Shown: piece after piece, positions 1-8,120 of the stretch
Layout: every line of letters starts with the position of its first letter
How positions within the stretch are numbered: position 1 is the stretch's first letter
Assembly (NCBI GenBank): GCA_017406465.1
Contig: JAFQYM010000045.1
Location: 1 to 64,000, forward strand
Reading direction: 5' to 3'
Length of the DNA: 64,000 nucleotides
DNA from: Kiritimatiellia bacterium
GTDB lineage: Bacteria > Verrucomicrobiota > Kiritimatiellia > RFP12 > UBA1067
Program-made: the position numbers and the translations under genes
Notes under the pieces: generated by a model
Database searches by the model: none
Told to the model about the DNA's origin: nothing
The model's input: only the letters and a program-made list of their open reading frames with translations

Positions 1-241
1 CTGGCTCCGGCAGTAAGATCGACAGCTTATTCAAGACATTGAGGCAGCGAAGAACCGAAAGAAAAGAATCGAGGCGAATGCCGCCTGCGCCGTTCTCAAG
101 ACGAGAAAGCGCATAGCGCGACAGACCGGCCTTCGCGGCCAGCTCTCCTTGCTTCATCTTCGCAGAAATGCGCAAATACGCAATTCGGCGCCCAACCTCC
201 TTCAGCAGGTCTTCGTCTGATATGTCATCTATCCTATTCAT
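1..241 (-). CDS. Partial XRE-family HTH regulator (HipB-like)
   Basis: The N-terminal part of a gene that runs off the left edge of the window. The visible 80 residues contain a Cro/CI helix-turn-helix: KQGELAAKAGLS (helix 2-turn), then RYALSRLENG (recognition helix), followed by a helix ending in LLPEP. This tail is typical of small HTH proteins that precede HipA-type kinases, so it may be the antitoxin half of a toxin-antitoxin pair whose toxin lies outside the window. The start is the ATG at 241, preceded by an AGGAGTGAGG Shine-Dalgarno. The HTH fold is clear; the HipB role is inferred. Confidence 0.75.
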   Translation of the reverse strand, partial: MNRIDDISDEDLLKEVGRRIAYLRISAKMKQGELAAKAGLSRYALSRLENGAGGIRLDSFLSVLRCLNVLNKLSILLPEP

Positions 242-338
242 TAGGCCTCACTCCTGTTACATAAACCGCACATTTTAAACTTTATGCCTTGAAGATGTGA
301 CATATTAAACCAAATTTCCCTTCGCAATGCAAGAGGAA

Positions 339-929
339 TCATTGCGGGGAATCATTGCGCAGTTCCTTGTAGCGGAAGCAGAAGCGGGCGTGGTCGTTGA
401 CGAGCCCGACGGACTGCATAAAGGCATAGACCGTGACCGAGCCGAGGAACTTGAAGCCGCGCGACCTGAGTTCGTCGGCGATGCGGTCGGAAAGTTCGGT
501 GCGCGCCGGCGCGGTCCAATTGTCGGATTTCGCGTTGTCGGGATTATGAAGCGTCTTGCCGTCCGTAAACGCCCAGAGCCACTTCGAGAACGTGCCGCAT
601 TCGCGGCGGAGCGCGATGAAGCGTTGCGCATCGTGGATGATGGCATCGATTTTCCGGCGCGAGCGGATCATGCCCGGCACGGCGAGGATGCGCGCGATGT
701 CGCGCTCGCCGTAGCGGGCGATCTTCTCGAAGTCGAACCGCTCGAACGCCATGCGAAACGCCGCGCGCTTCTGGATGATCGTGTCCCAGCTCAGTCCGCA
801 CTGCAGCACTTCGTACATCAGGTACTCGAAGAGCCTGCGGTCGTTCCGGCACGGCGTTCCCCACTCCTTGTCGTGGTACGCGCGCTCCAGGTCGTTCAGC
901 TCGAAATATGGGCAGCGTATCTTTTTCAT
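339..929 (-). CDS. tag: DNA-3-methyladenine glycosylase I
   Basis: Base-excision repair enzyme that removes 3-methyladenine from alkylated DNA. The 196-residue length is normal for the family. The Zn-binding residues of Tag are present: Cys6 and His19 (in YHDKEWG) near the N terminus, and the His and Cys of VNDHARFCF near the C terminus. The family motif around GLSWDTIIQKR is also present. The gene stands alone, with no close same-strand neighbour. There is no convincing Shine-Dalgarno; the ATG at 929 gives the expected N terminus, so the start is set by homology. Confidence 0.93.
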   Translation of the reverse strand: MKKIRCPYFELNDLERAYHDKEWGTPCRNDRRLFEYLMYEVLQCGLSWDTIIQKRAAFRMAFERFDFEKIARYGERDIARILAVPGMIRSRRKIDAIIHDAQRFIALRRECGTFSKWLWAFTDGKTLHNPDNAKSDNWTAPARTELSDRIADELRSRGFKFLGSVTVYAFMQSVGLVNDHARFCFRYKELRNDSPQ

Positions 930-1075
930 TGTTTTGTTTTAGCCGCAAAGACCGCGAAGGAGATTCTCTTTCATGATTGCATTGCTTCTCCGCCCTGTCA
1001 TACAAGGTGATCGTCTACTGCTCGTTTCCGACTTAAACTTCCGCAAAAGAGGCTATTCGCAATCACAATGGAATT

Positions 1076-1426
1076 TTAATCTGTAGCTATCTCTTTCCCA
1101 CAGTGAATACACTGAATCGGCAGGCGGTTTGCTATTCGTCTGGCGCAATTGCGACCTGTTGCGTCGCGTCCCAGCCATTTTGACATGACAAACTTACCGC
1201 AGTGCGGGCAGCGTAGATTTTGAAAGACATGAAGGGAGGTGAGATTAATGATTACCCCCAGCAGGCAAATTACTCCTGCAATTCGACGAACATCGCGCTT
1301 CCCAATGTAGGCAAAATCCGAACATGTCGATAAAATGGCGGCAAGAAGAAGCACGGCCAGCAAAACACATGCGATCGCCACACAACAGCGACGCCATCTC
1401 CTGAACTTGTCAAAACCGGTTTTCAT
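1076..1426 (-). CDS. Small membrane protein with zinc-ribbon tail
   Basis: A predicted 116-aa inner-membrane protein of unknown function. Two hydrophobic segments (about residues 15-38 and 52-72) are followed by a cytosolic tail carrying two CxxC pairs (CPHC and CIHC) about 35 residues apart, a zinc-ribbon arrangement. The ATG at 1426 was chosen because upstream in-frame sequence is low-quality Arg/Gly-rich shadow coding. It lies just downstream of the TSCPD gene on the same strand (14-nt gap), so the two may be co-transcribed. I recognise no family. Confidence 0.6.
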   Translation of the reverse strand: MKTGFDKFRRWRRCCVAIACVLLAVLLLAAILSTCSDFAYIGKRDVRRIAGVICLLGVIINLTSLHVFQNLRCPHCGKFVMSKWLGRDATGRNCARRIANRLPIQCIHCGKEIATD

Positions 1427-1440
1427 ATTGCTCGCATCCC

Positions 1441-1692
1441 TTAATCTTGTTGTATCGTGCGCTCCGCCTCGAGCGCGCGGGCGAGCTGGTCTGGGCAGGA
1501 GGTGCCGTTGCGGCACTGTATGCCCTTCAGTAGCGCGACAACCTCCTCGACCTTTCGTCCGACGACGAGCTTCGCGACGCCCTGCGTGTTGCCGGGGCAT
1601 CCCCCGACGAATTCGCACTTCGTCACAACGCCGTCCGCGACCTCGTAGTTGATCGCCCGCGAACACGTTCCTTTCGTGTTGTATGTCGTCAT
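1441..1692 (-). CDS. TSCPD domain protein (TIGR03905-like)
   Basis: An 83-aa protein of the small TSCPD family (TIGR03905 type). Four conserved cysteines lie in the contexts GTCSRAI, GGCPGN, IQCRNG and TSCPDQLA. The domain also occurs at the C terminus of some class II ribonucleotide reductases. The stand-alone function is unknown, probably metal or redox related. The start at 1692 is preceded by AAGGAG at good spacing. The start codon overlaps the end of the broken fic gene, so the gene may be expressed from that gene's former transcript. Confidence 0.8.
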   Translation of the reverse strand: MTTYNTKGTCSRAINYEVADGVVTKCEFVGGCPGNTQGVAKLVVGRKVEEVVALLKGIQCRNGTSCPDQLARALEAERTIQQD

Positions 1693-2162
1693 TGTTTTCT
1701 CCTTGTTTCGATTACTTCCCAATGCTCATTCTTCGTCATCAGCGCATGCGCTCGCAAAAGCGCCCGGGACGACAGTGGATCGAACGCCTCGACCTTTGAA
1801 TAGGCCGCATGAGCGCCCTTCACTTCGTCTATTTCGCGCTTTGAGCCGACGACCCGCTTGCCGGCGATGATGTCCGTCACCTGGCCTTCCGTCAGCGTGT
1901 TGCCTTCGATTGCCGTCGTGCCGCGAATCGTGCGGATATGGTTCAGCTTTCTGAGCCGCACACCAGCCGGCCCTTCCATGACGATGCGATAGCGCCCAAG
2001 CGCCGCGGCAATGTCAATCACCAGTTGCAGCGTCCTTTCGCCCGGCGTAAAACGCGCTATCTCGCTAACGACACAACTGTGCCGCAAATACTCTCGCGGA
2101 ACAAAATGATGTCCATGTTTCGCATTGTCCATGTAATGTTGGCTCCAATGTCCACTAATCAA
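1689..2162 (-). pseudogene. Truncated Fic-family protein
   Basis: The N-terminal half of a Fic AMP-transferase. It retains the class II inhibitory-helix motif TTAIEGN and the start of the Fic fold (about residues 75-140, up to RAHALMT). The frame then runs into 14 unrelated residues and stops at the TSCPD gene. The catalytic HPFx(D/E)GNGRxxR motif, which should follow shortly after LMT, is absent. It is therefore most likely a remnant truncated by deletion and without AMPylation activity. The true start is uncertain; ATGs at 2162 and 2132 are both possible. The call rests on the Fic N-terminal motif and the missing active site. Confidence 0.75.
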
Positions 2163-2187
2163 GCGCTATCGCATACCGGATCGGCAT

Positions 2188-3810
2188 TCATCTCCGCATC
2201 TCAACCGTCACCTTGAAGAAATTGTAGTTTGCGGCGTCGCCATCTACAACCGACCACTCCGCATCCTGCAATTTGGATTTGCCATATATGGTGTATTTGC
2301 GTTTGGCTGTTTCGGACTCATTTAACTCTGGCGTGTAGCTGATTTGAGGTGCGCCGTCAACCAAAGCAATAGAAGCCCTGAAAACATCTGCCTCGTCGGT
2401 GGGATCTGTTCCTGCCACATAATCTTGCCAGACAAGCAAGGGATTTCCTTGTAAATCTTTTTTACCAGTTTCTTTTGTAAGCGCAGAAGAGAAATCATCG
2501 CCAAACTTACCGGAGAAACTGGGATAATTCTGTGCCCATGTTTCTGGTATTGCTACAGCACCGCCTTTAATCTCAGTCACTACAGTTACGAACCCAGTAT
2601 CGCCGCTGACAGGAACGGCAATTTCCGGAACAACACTGTTCAAGACATAATGAACAACAACATTGGTGACTGTCAGACAAACAGAGCTGGACGCACCCGA
2701 CCCACCACCCGAATCTCCGTCACCCGATTCGCCTCCTCCACCAGGACTTCCGACCGCAATGCCGCGTCCGTTCCAATCTTCTGGCAGCACACTGGAGATT
2801 CCGCCAGCCCACCCAATACTACCGTCTTTTACGTAAGTGACAAGTGAACGCGGCGTTCCATTATAGATATTGCTTCCTACGTCGGGTGCATCACCTTCCA
2901 TAAATACGCTTTTGAGAGAAGAACAATCCTTGAACGTCAAGTCTCCAATTCTCGTAACAGTAGAGGGAATTGTTACAGATTGCATAGCAAGACAATTTGC
3001 AAAACATGAATCTGAGATTAGGGTTACACCAAGTCGAACTGAAACATTCGTAATCGCTTTATATGAATCAAATACAGCTGAAAGCTTCGAAGAACAAATA
3101 TATTGTGGTATAGTTACACTTTTCAAATCGCTACATCCACTGAACGCCAACGAACCGATACTTGTCACTGACTCCGGAATATCCAGCATTGTCAATCCAC
3201 TACATCCTCCAAATGCATTCTCTCCGATGCTTTTAATGTTGTTGGAGAGCATCACTGTAGCAAGCCCATCGCAACCAGCAAACGCGCGAGCCCCAATAAT
3301 CGCAACATTCTCAGGAATTGACACACAAGAAAGTTCCCTAAAACCTCTAAACGCAGAGTCGCCGATGGTGGTCACCGTGTCAGGTATAGCCACATCACCA
3401 ACAATTCCCCGGATCAAGACCGTCCCATCTTTTGAAAGTAACATGCCATTAACTGACAAGTAAGCAGGGTTTGCTTCACTTACATATATTGCAAGCGACC
3501 CACTACAACCAGGGAATGCATACGAATCGATACTGGTCACGCTACTCGGCACCGTCACACTCGTGAGACTGCTGCAATTGTCAAATGCACAACTCCTGAT
3601 ACTTACAACGGGACATCCTCCCAGCGAATCTGGGATCGTCACACCGCCAGAAGTTAACACTGATACGGCGCGTGAAGCCGATGACCCATTTCCTATCGAC
3701 GCCTTACCATTGGCAACAGTATACGTCCATGTGATGCCATCAACGTATTGCGTTGCCGCATGCACCACCGATGATATCCAAATGATGCATATTGTAACGA
3801 TCTTTTTCAT
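2188..3810 (-). CDS. Secreted BspA-type leucine-rich-repeat protein
   Basis: A 540-aa exported surface protein. A signal peptide (about residues 1-19, ending VVHAA) is followed by about eight LRR_5/BspA repeats of the form IGDSAFRGFRELSCVSIP and IGENAFGGCSGLTMLDIP (about residues 60-320). A Gly/Ser-rich linker near 350-370 leads into a C-terminal beta-rich module of about 150 residues containing DYVAGTDPTDEAD. BspA-like repeats usually mediate adhesion or ligand binding; the ligand here is unknown. The start at 3810 follows a GAAAGGATT Shine-Dalgarno. The region is less GC-rich than the core genes and sits between a fic remnant and the ATPase operon, which fits an accessory region. Confidence 0.85.
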   Translation of the reverse strand: MKKIVTICIIWISSVVHAATQYVDGITWTYTVANGKASIGNGSSASRAVSVLTSGGVTIPDSLGGCPVVSIRSCAFDNCSSLTSVTVPSSVTSIDSYAFPGCSGSLAIYVSEANPAYLSVNGMLLSKDGTVLIRGIVGDVAIPDTVTTIGDSAFRGFRELSCVSIPENVAIIGARAFAGCDGLATVMLSNNIKSIGENAFGGCSGLTMLDIPESVTSIGSLAFSGCSDLKSVTIPQYICSSKLSAVFDSYKAITNVSVRLGVTLISDSCFANCLAMQSVTIPSTVTRIGDLTFKDCSSLKSVFMEGDAPDVGSNIYNGTPRSLVTYVKDGSIGWAGGISSVLPEDWNGRGIAVGSPGGGGESGDGDSGGGSGASSSVCLTVTNVVVHYVLNSVVPEIAVPVSGDTGFVTVVTEIKGGAVAIPETWAQNYPSFSGKFGDDFSSALTKETGKKDLQGNPLLVWQDYVAGTDPTDEADVFRASIALVDGAPQISYTPELNESETAKRKYTIYGKSKLQDAEWSVVDGDAANYNFFKVTVEMRR

Positions 3811-3852
3811 TGTGCAATCCTTTCAACTAGAACATTGCCAACCCTTCAGATG

Positions 3853-4779
3853 TTATCCTCGATAAGGTGAGGGACTGAATTTGATCTGAAAATTTGAATT
3901 ATATTTACGCTTCAAGTTTAGTGCATTAACAAACAACGAATCTCTTTCCCCATGGGGAGATATTATTACAGATCGTATTATATCTCGCAATAGGCCAATA
4001 TCTTCTTTAACTAATGCAGGCATGCGCACACGACCTCCTATCGAATTAATTCGCTTATACGCCTCGTCGAAATTTGCTGATATAACTAATCGCGATTCGC
4101 CTTCCATGTAAAATGATCTATCTTTGACTGCTGCCACCACCACAATGGCCATACACATAACTTCGTTAACAAGGTGATCATCTATTCGTGCAGAATGCAC
4201 ATCGCCTGAGTCTATGTGCCCTTGGAAGAATTTATCAAACTCTGCAAACACATCATCTATGCCAACGTAAATACAAGGGAGATAATAAGTAGTAACAGGA
4301 TAATGACTATCCATATTTGCCTTGTCCGAACGGATGGTCCCTAATTCTATCAATTTGTCTACCGAGAACCCGATGGCATACCCTCCATCTCTTTTGTCGG
4401 TGTAGACAGACCATTGTGGCAGAAAATCATTATACCATGAGAAAGAAAATATCCACGGCATCGACAAATCATATTGGGCAAATCCACTAATCTGTTTCGT
4501 CAATCTCGCGATCAAATCCTGATTCCAGCTCCTTGCCTTCATGTAATCTATAAAATGACCCGCACCGAAAAGAAACTCCCCGCCGTCATTTAGAGATCTA
4601 CAATGAGTACATAGCAAATCGCCATCATCAGCAAGAAATTTCTCAAGTACATCCGCAGTCGTATAATGATATACACATTTAGCTGGCGCAGTACCGTCAG
4701 CTACATTAAGGTGATCCATCAAATACGACGTCACCTGAAAGGAGTCAAAATGAGTAATGTTGTTGTTAGATTCTTCCAT
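3853..4779 (-). CDS. DUF2971 domain protein
   Basis: A 308-aa cytosolic protein with the DUF2971 signature: the N-terminal CVYHYTTADVLEKFL and RSLNDGGEF segment (about residues 35-70), then FSFSWYNDFLPQWSVYTD and GGYAIGFS (about 108-140). The molecular function is unknown; members often occur in variable or defence-type loci (family-level knowledge). The start at 4779 follows a strong GGAGG. It is the last gene of an operon, 19 nt after the 65-aa gene. It is strikingly AT-rich compared with the housekeeping genes in the window, which suggests transfer. The family call is good; the role in the operon is inferred. Confidence 0.78.
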   Translation of the reverse strand: MEESNNNITHFDSFQVTSYLMDHLNVADGTAPAKCVYHYTTADVLEKFLADDGDLLCTHCRSLNDGGEFLFGAGHFIDYMKARSWNQDLIARLTKQISGFAQYDLSMPWIFSFSWYNDFLPQWSVYTDKRDGGYAIGFSVDKLIELGTIRSDKANMDSHYPVTTYYLPCIYVGIDDVFAEFDKFFQGHIDSGDVHSARIDDHLVNEVMCMAIVVVAAVKDRSFYMEGESRLVISANFDEAYKRINSIGGRVRMPALVKEDIGLLRDIIRSVIISPHGERDSLFVNALNLKRKYNSNFQIKFSPSPYRG

Positions 4780-4798
4780 GTCCTAAACTACCTCCATT

Positions 4799-4996
4799 TT
4801 ACACCGCCTTGCACAGGTCTTCTTTGATGTAATAATTGCAGCCGTACGATTCCAGAAGCGCCGTGGCGGTGTCGCGGAATCGCGGCCAGTCGATGCCGCG
4901 CTCGACCTCCTTGTTGTGGTTGAGTTTACCGACCTTCCAGAAATCCACATAGCCGTGCACCTTACGGATAGAAGCTTCCGTGGTCAAAGGTGTCAT
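4799..4996 (-). CDS. Small hypothetical protein (65 aa)
   Basis: A 65-aa protein without recognisable domains, signal peptide or membrane segment. Its ATG overlaps the TGA of the upstream nuclease-like gene (ATGA), so it is translationally coupled to it, and it precedes the DUF2971 gene by 19 nt. The tight packing makes it likely to be a real gene and probably a functional partner in the same system. Confidence 0.55.
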   Translation of the reverse strand: MTPLTTEASIRKVHGYVDFWKVGKLNHNKEVERGIDWPRFRDTATALLESYGCNYYIKEDLCKAV

Positions 4997-5601
4997 GACG
5001 TCACCTCCGTGCCAATCAAACCCGAGCTGGCAAGCTTCTTGGTATCTACGACATTGAATACAGAACGGCCTTCACCTATGCACCACGATTCAATCGCGTC
5101 GCGCATGTCCTCAACCGCCGCGGCGTTAAATACCACAACCTCATGTCTGCGGCAAATCCGGCCTTCTCCCTCAAGGAACTTGCGCGATGAGTTGAATTTC
5201 CGGCACAGCTCTCCGTATAGGGCTCCCACTTTGCGGGTATTTCGATTGACATTTTCCGTCTGCACCCGATATTTACATTCCAGCAACACAAGAGGCACGG
5301 TCTTGTCTGCCATCTCGCCATGTCCCCACTGCACATAGGCGTCTGCACTTGGTTGTTGCTGCTCTCGCGTCCTTTGAGCGCGTTGGCGCTCTATCTCGTC
5401 GCCAGGCAGGCAAGGGACGTCCCTATCGCCGAACGTACGTTGTATCGACGCTTGTTCTTGTGCCAGGAGAGCGTCAATTCCTTCAGCACTAGCGCTCTTG
5501 GGATCTTTGCTTGGACGGCACTCATGCTCCAGCAAGCGAGCGAGCATGTTGTGGGCCGACTGCCGCCAATTGCCATGTATGTATTCGTCCAGAAATGACA
5601 T
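4993..5601 (-). CDS. Putative PD-(D/E)XK nuclease-like protein
   Basis: A 202-aa protein I cannot assign to a named family. The centre contains SADAYVQ, a short charged stretch, then VPLVLLECKYRV. An Asp followed by a hydrophobic strand ending in E-x-K is what a PD-(D/E)XK nuclease core looks like, so a nuclease fold is a reasonable inference but unproven. It starts 2 nt after the ATPase stop and overlaps the 65-aa gene by 4 nt, so it is co-expressed with both. ATPase plus nuclease pairs are common in anti-phage systems. Confidence 0.55.
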   Translation of the reverse strand: MSFLDEYIHGNWRQSAHNMLARLLEHECRPSKDPKSASAEGIDALLAQEQASIQRTFGDRDVPCLPGDEIERQRAQRTREQQQPSADAYVQWGHGEMADKTVPLVLLECKYRVQTENVNRNTRKVGALYGELCRKFNSSRKFLEGEGRICRRHEVVVFNAAAVEDMRDAIESWCIGEGRSVFNVVDTKKLASSGLIGTEVTS

Positions 5602-5603
5602 GC

Positions 5604-6962
5604 CTAATCCTCTTGATAGCTGGCAATCTCGTCCAAGGCGACATTAAAAGCCTTGAAAATAGGCGCTATGTCCGTTCCCGTAGCGCGATATGAAAATTGA
5701 TAGTCCTTGTCCTGTTCTGCAAGGTAAAAGGCTATCTTGCTTTGTGTAAGCTCTGCCGCCGACACATTTCGCAAAGCACGTATCATATACGGGCTATGAG
5801 TTGTAATCAGCAAGCGTACATTGAGTTTTTTGACGAGCTTGACAAGTATCTTCGCATACTCCACTATCCACTGCGGATGAAGATGTGCCTCTGGTTCGTC
5901 AACAATAAGAAGTGTCTTGCTGTCAAGGATTCCCCATTGATAATAGGCATTCAATATGGCAAGGGAACGAATACCCGTCGCGCAGGCTTCAAGATCAAAT
6001 GATTTTCCGTCATTTCGCCTGTACATCCATTTGAAATCGGATGTTGCGACGGCAAAAATTCTGTCCAATGCATCCATCTTTTTCTCGACAGATTCAAGCC
6101 TGCCGGACAAAACGGAAAACAGAGATTCTTCAGACTCCCTGCCTGCCCGTTTCAATGCAGGAAAACCATCATGCAAATCCAGCAATCCTCCTTCTCGCAC
6201 TATCGGCATGCTCATCCAAGGCGATTCAATGTACACTGACCTCGTTACGCCATAAAGCGGTTTCAAAGGAGAAGTTACCATCACGTCACTCGAACCGAAA
6301 TCAGTGGCGTAAACTACGCTACCTCCTTCCGCAAGAGAAATCTTGCCATTTTCCAAGAGCAAAAAACGAGACCGTGAATCACCATGCAGAAATGCGGCAT
6401 AACTTCGAGATGTTCTCGCTTCCACGTACTCCTCAAGCACTTCTCTTACTTTCGTAGAAATGAGTGCCTTTATCTGAGCTGGATCCGGTTGCTCCAAATC
6501 TTTAAATGCCGATTCAAAATCACTTTTCAACTCTCTTACAAATGCAGAGTAGGCCCGGCGCACATCATCACTTGAAGTTCGTGACTGGCACAGATCCAAT
6601 GATTCTGCCTGAAAACGATCAAACTCTTGCAGCAGCGTTTCAAACGACTTTACATGTAACTGCGGCTGGAATATGTGTTCGTTATAACGAGCTATAGATG
6701 AGCGAATTTCACCTGGATGGTCAATCTGCCACTTTAATTCCTCCACTGCATCAATCATTCGCGACAACTTGTCCCAGAAATACTTCTCCAGCGAAGTCGG
6801 ATAAACCGCATTGAGATTGATTAGTGAATGAAACAAATGCGCAAGCGTACTCTTGCCGCTGGCATTGACGCCGGCAAGGACCGTAATTTCATCCAAGCAT
6901 ATATTAGCCTTGCTGATTGCACGAAACCGCTCAACTGCCAATTGCAAAGTTGTATCAGTCAT
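5604..6962 (-). CDS. AAA/ABC-type ATPase (OLD/RecF-like)
   Basis: A 452-aa cytosolic ATPase of the AAA_21/OLD-like type. Walker A is GVNASGKST (about residues 25-33), Walker B is LLIVDEPEAHLHP (about 360-372), and the H-loop is TTHSP. A coiled, non-conserved insertion lies between them, as in SMC/RecF-like proteins. No TOPRIM domain follows, so the effector is probably the adjacent PD-(D/E)XK-like protein. The start at 6962 follows AAAGGAG, and its ATG overlaps the stop of a 30-codon leader ORF. It heads a compact operon. A role in defence is inferred from architecture, AT-richness and accessory context. Confidence 0.8.
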   Translation of the reverse strand: MTDTTLQLAVERFRAISKANICLDEITVLAGVNASGKSTLAHLFHSLINLNAVYPTSLEKYFWDKLSRMIDAVEELKWQIDHPGEIRSSIARYNEHIFQPQLHVKSFETLLQEFDRFQAESLDLCQSRTSSDDVRRAYSAFVRELKSDFESAFKDLEQPDPAQIKALISTKVREVLEEYVEARTSRSYAAFLHGDSRSRFLLLENGKISLAEGGSVVYATDFGSSDVMVTSPLKPLYGVTRSVYIESPWMSMPIVREGGLLDLHDGFPALKRAGRESEESLFSVLSGRLESVEKKMDALDRIFAVATSDFKWMYRRNDGKSFDLEACATGIRSLAILNAYYQWGILDSKTLLIVDEPEAHLHPQWIVEYAKILVKLVKKLNVRLLITTHSPYMIRALRNVSAAELTQSKIAFYLAEQDKDYQFSYRATGTDIAPIFKAFNVALDEIASYQED

Positions 6963-7051
6963 TCCAATGCTCCTTTCATTGTGCGTACGAGAAAACACTC
7001 ACGCCTCGCCCTGCCATAGAACACTTTTGCGTGTAAATATAGTACGGACAT
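6959..7051 (-). CDS. 30-codon leader ORF upstream of ATPase
   Basis: A short reading frame of 30 codons starting at ATG 7051, preceded by GGAAAGGG at good spacing. Its TGA overlaps the ATG of the ATPase (ATGA). It lies just downstream of the extended -10 at 7086-7091, so it would be the first frame on the transcript. It may encode a tiny protein or set ATPase expression by coupling. No homolog is recognised, and there is no direct evidence that it is translated. Confidence 0.4.
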   Translation of the reverse strand: MSVLYLHAKVFYGRARRECFLVRTMKGALE

Positions 7052-7085
7052 GAATGCAACCCTTTCCAGCCGGTTAAGTGTTGAT

Positions 7086-7091
7086 ATTATA
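7086..7091 (-). promoter_or_regulatory. Extended -10 of the ATPase operon
   Basis: TGGTATAATATC read on the minus strand (extended -10, TGN-TATAAT). It is predicted to start transcription near 7078, giving a leader of about 115 nt that holds the 30-codon leader ORF. This leader contrasts with the leaderless arrangement of several core genes in the window. Confidence 0.6.
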
Positions 7092-7190
7092 CCATTTTTG
7101 TGCGTTTTACGCCCACACCAGCATATATAATGCCGCTAACTTCCCAGCGCCCGCCCTTGTCGGGGCCGACGCGGCGGAGGCGCCGCGCGG

Positions 7191-7955
7191 TCACTTGAAG
7201 ATGTCCATCGGGCTGGTGGCGCTGGCGGTGGAGCGCTCGGCGGGCGGGCCGGCCTTGATGCCGATTTCGGCGGCCTCCACGGCGAGTGCGAACGCGCGCG
7301 CCATCTGGACGGGATCGTCCGCCGCTGCGACGGCGGTGTTCGCGAGGACGGCGTCCGCACCGAGCTCAATGGCCTCTGCGGCGTGGGAGGGAAGTCCGAT
7401 GCCTGCATCCACGACAACGGGAACGTGGCTCTGCTCGACGATGATCTCGATCATGTCGCGTGTGCGGATTCCGCGGTTCGAGCCGATGGGGCTCCCGAGC
7501 GGCATGACCGCCGCGGCTCCCGCGTCCTCGCAGTGGCGCGCAAGCACGGGATCGGCGTTGATGTACGGAAGCACGACCATCCCGAGCTTCGCGCACTCCT
7601 TCACGGCCTCCAGTGTCTCGACGGGGTCGGGCAGCAGGTAGCGCGCGTCGGGATGCACCTCGATCTTGATCCAGTTGTAGCCCGCGGCCTTCCCGAGCTT
7701 CGCGATCCTCACCGCCTCCGCCGCGTTGCGCGCGCCGGACGTGTTGAGCATCACCTCGACCTTCGAGCGGTCGATCACGCCCAAGATGTCGTCATGCTCC
7801 GCGTCGCCTTCGTGGACGCGCGTGAGCGCAGTCGTCACTAGCTCCGTCCCGCACGCCTCAAACGCGCGTTTGAGCATTTCGCCCGATGCGAACTTGCCCG
7901 TTCCGAGAAAAAAGCGGCTCTTGAACTTGCGGCCGCCGATAACCAGGTCCTTCAT
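7191..7955 (-). CDS. thiG: Thiazole synthase
   Basis: A 254-aa TIM-barrel enzyme of thiamin biosynthesis. It forms the thiazole phosphate moiety from deoxyxylulose phosphate, dehydroglycine and sulfur carried on ThiS. Family sequences are clear: FLGTGKF near the N terminus, the Schiff-base Lys region WIKIEVHPD, VMPLGSPIGSNRGI, and GADAVLANTAVA near the C terminus. The start at 7955 lies directly after a TPP aptamer whose 3' strand abuts GGAGGAAGG. It is separated by 20 kb from thiS and thiF, but both units carry the same type of riboswitch and should respond together to thiamin pyrophosphate. Confidence 0.96.
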   Translation of the reverse strand: MKDLVIGGRKFKSRFFLGTGKFASGEMLKRAFEACGTELVTTALTRVHEGDAEHDDILGVIDRSKVEVMLNTSGARNAAEAVRIAKLGKAAGYNWIKIEVHPDARYLLPDPVETLEAVKECAKLGMVVLPYINADPVLARHCEDAGAAAVMPLGSPIGSNRGIRTRDMIEIIVEQSHVPVVVDAGIGLPSHAAEAIELGADAVLANTAVAAADDPVQMARAFALAVEAAEIGIKAGPPAERSTASATSPMDIFK

Positions 7956-7965
7956 TTTTATCCTT

Positions 7966-8042
7966 CCTCCGCCGGCATTACCCGGTTCAGGTACGCGGGT
8001 CTGATCTCAGCCGACGCCGCACCGTGCGACGCAGCACCCCGT
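7966..8042 (-). promoter_or_regulatory. TPP riboswitch upstream of thiG
   Basis: On the minus strand the THI-box consensus is present in order: GGGGTGC, GGCTGAGA, ACCCGC, ACCTGAACCGGGTAATGCC, ending in GCGGAGG. The 3' arm runs into the thiG Shine-Dalgarno, 10 nt from the ATG, so control is probably by hiding the ribosome-binding site when thiamin pyrophosphate is bound. An extended -10 lies immediately upstream, so the aptamer begins almost at the transcription start. Confidence 0.93.
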
Positions 8043-8051
8043 TACAAGGAT

Positions 8052-8057
8052 ATTGTA
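8052..8057 (-). promoter_or_regulatory. Extended -10 of thiG
   Basis: TTTGATACAATATCC on the minus strand (extended -10, TGA-TACAAT). The predicted start, about 7 nt downstream, coincides with the first bases of the TPP aptamer. Confidence 0.6.
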
Positions 8058-8120
8058 TCAAAAATCCGTGTTGGCGTTTCACCTTTCGAAGATTACCCCA
8101 GTCATATTTTGCCTTTTAGG

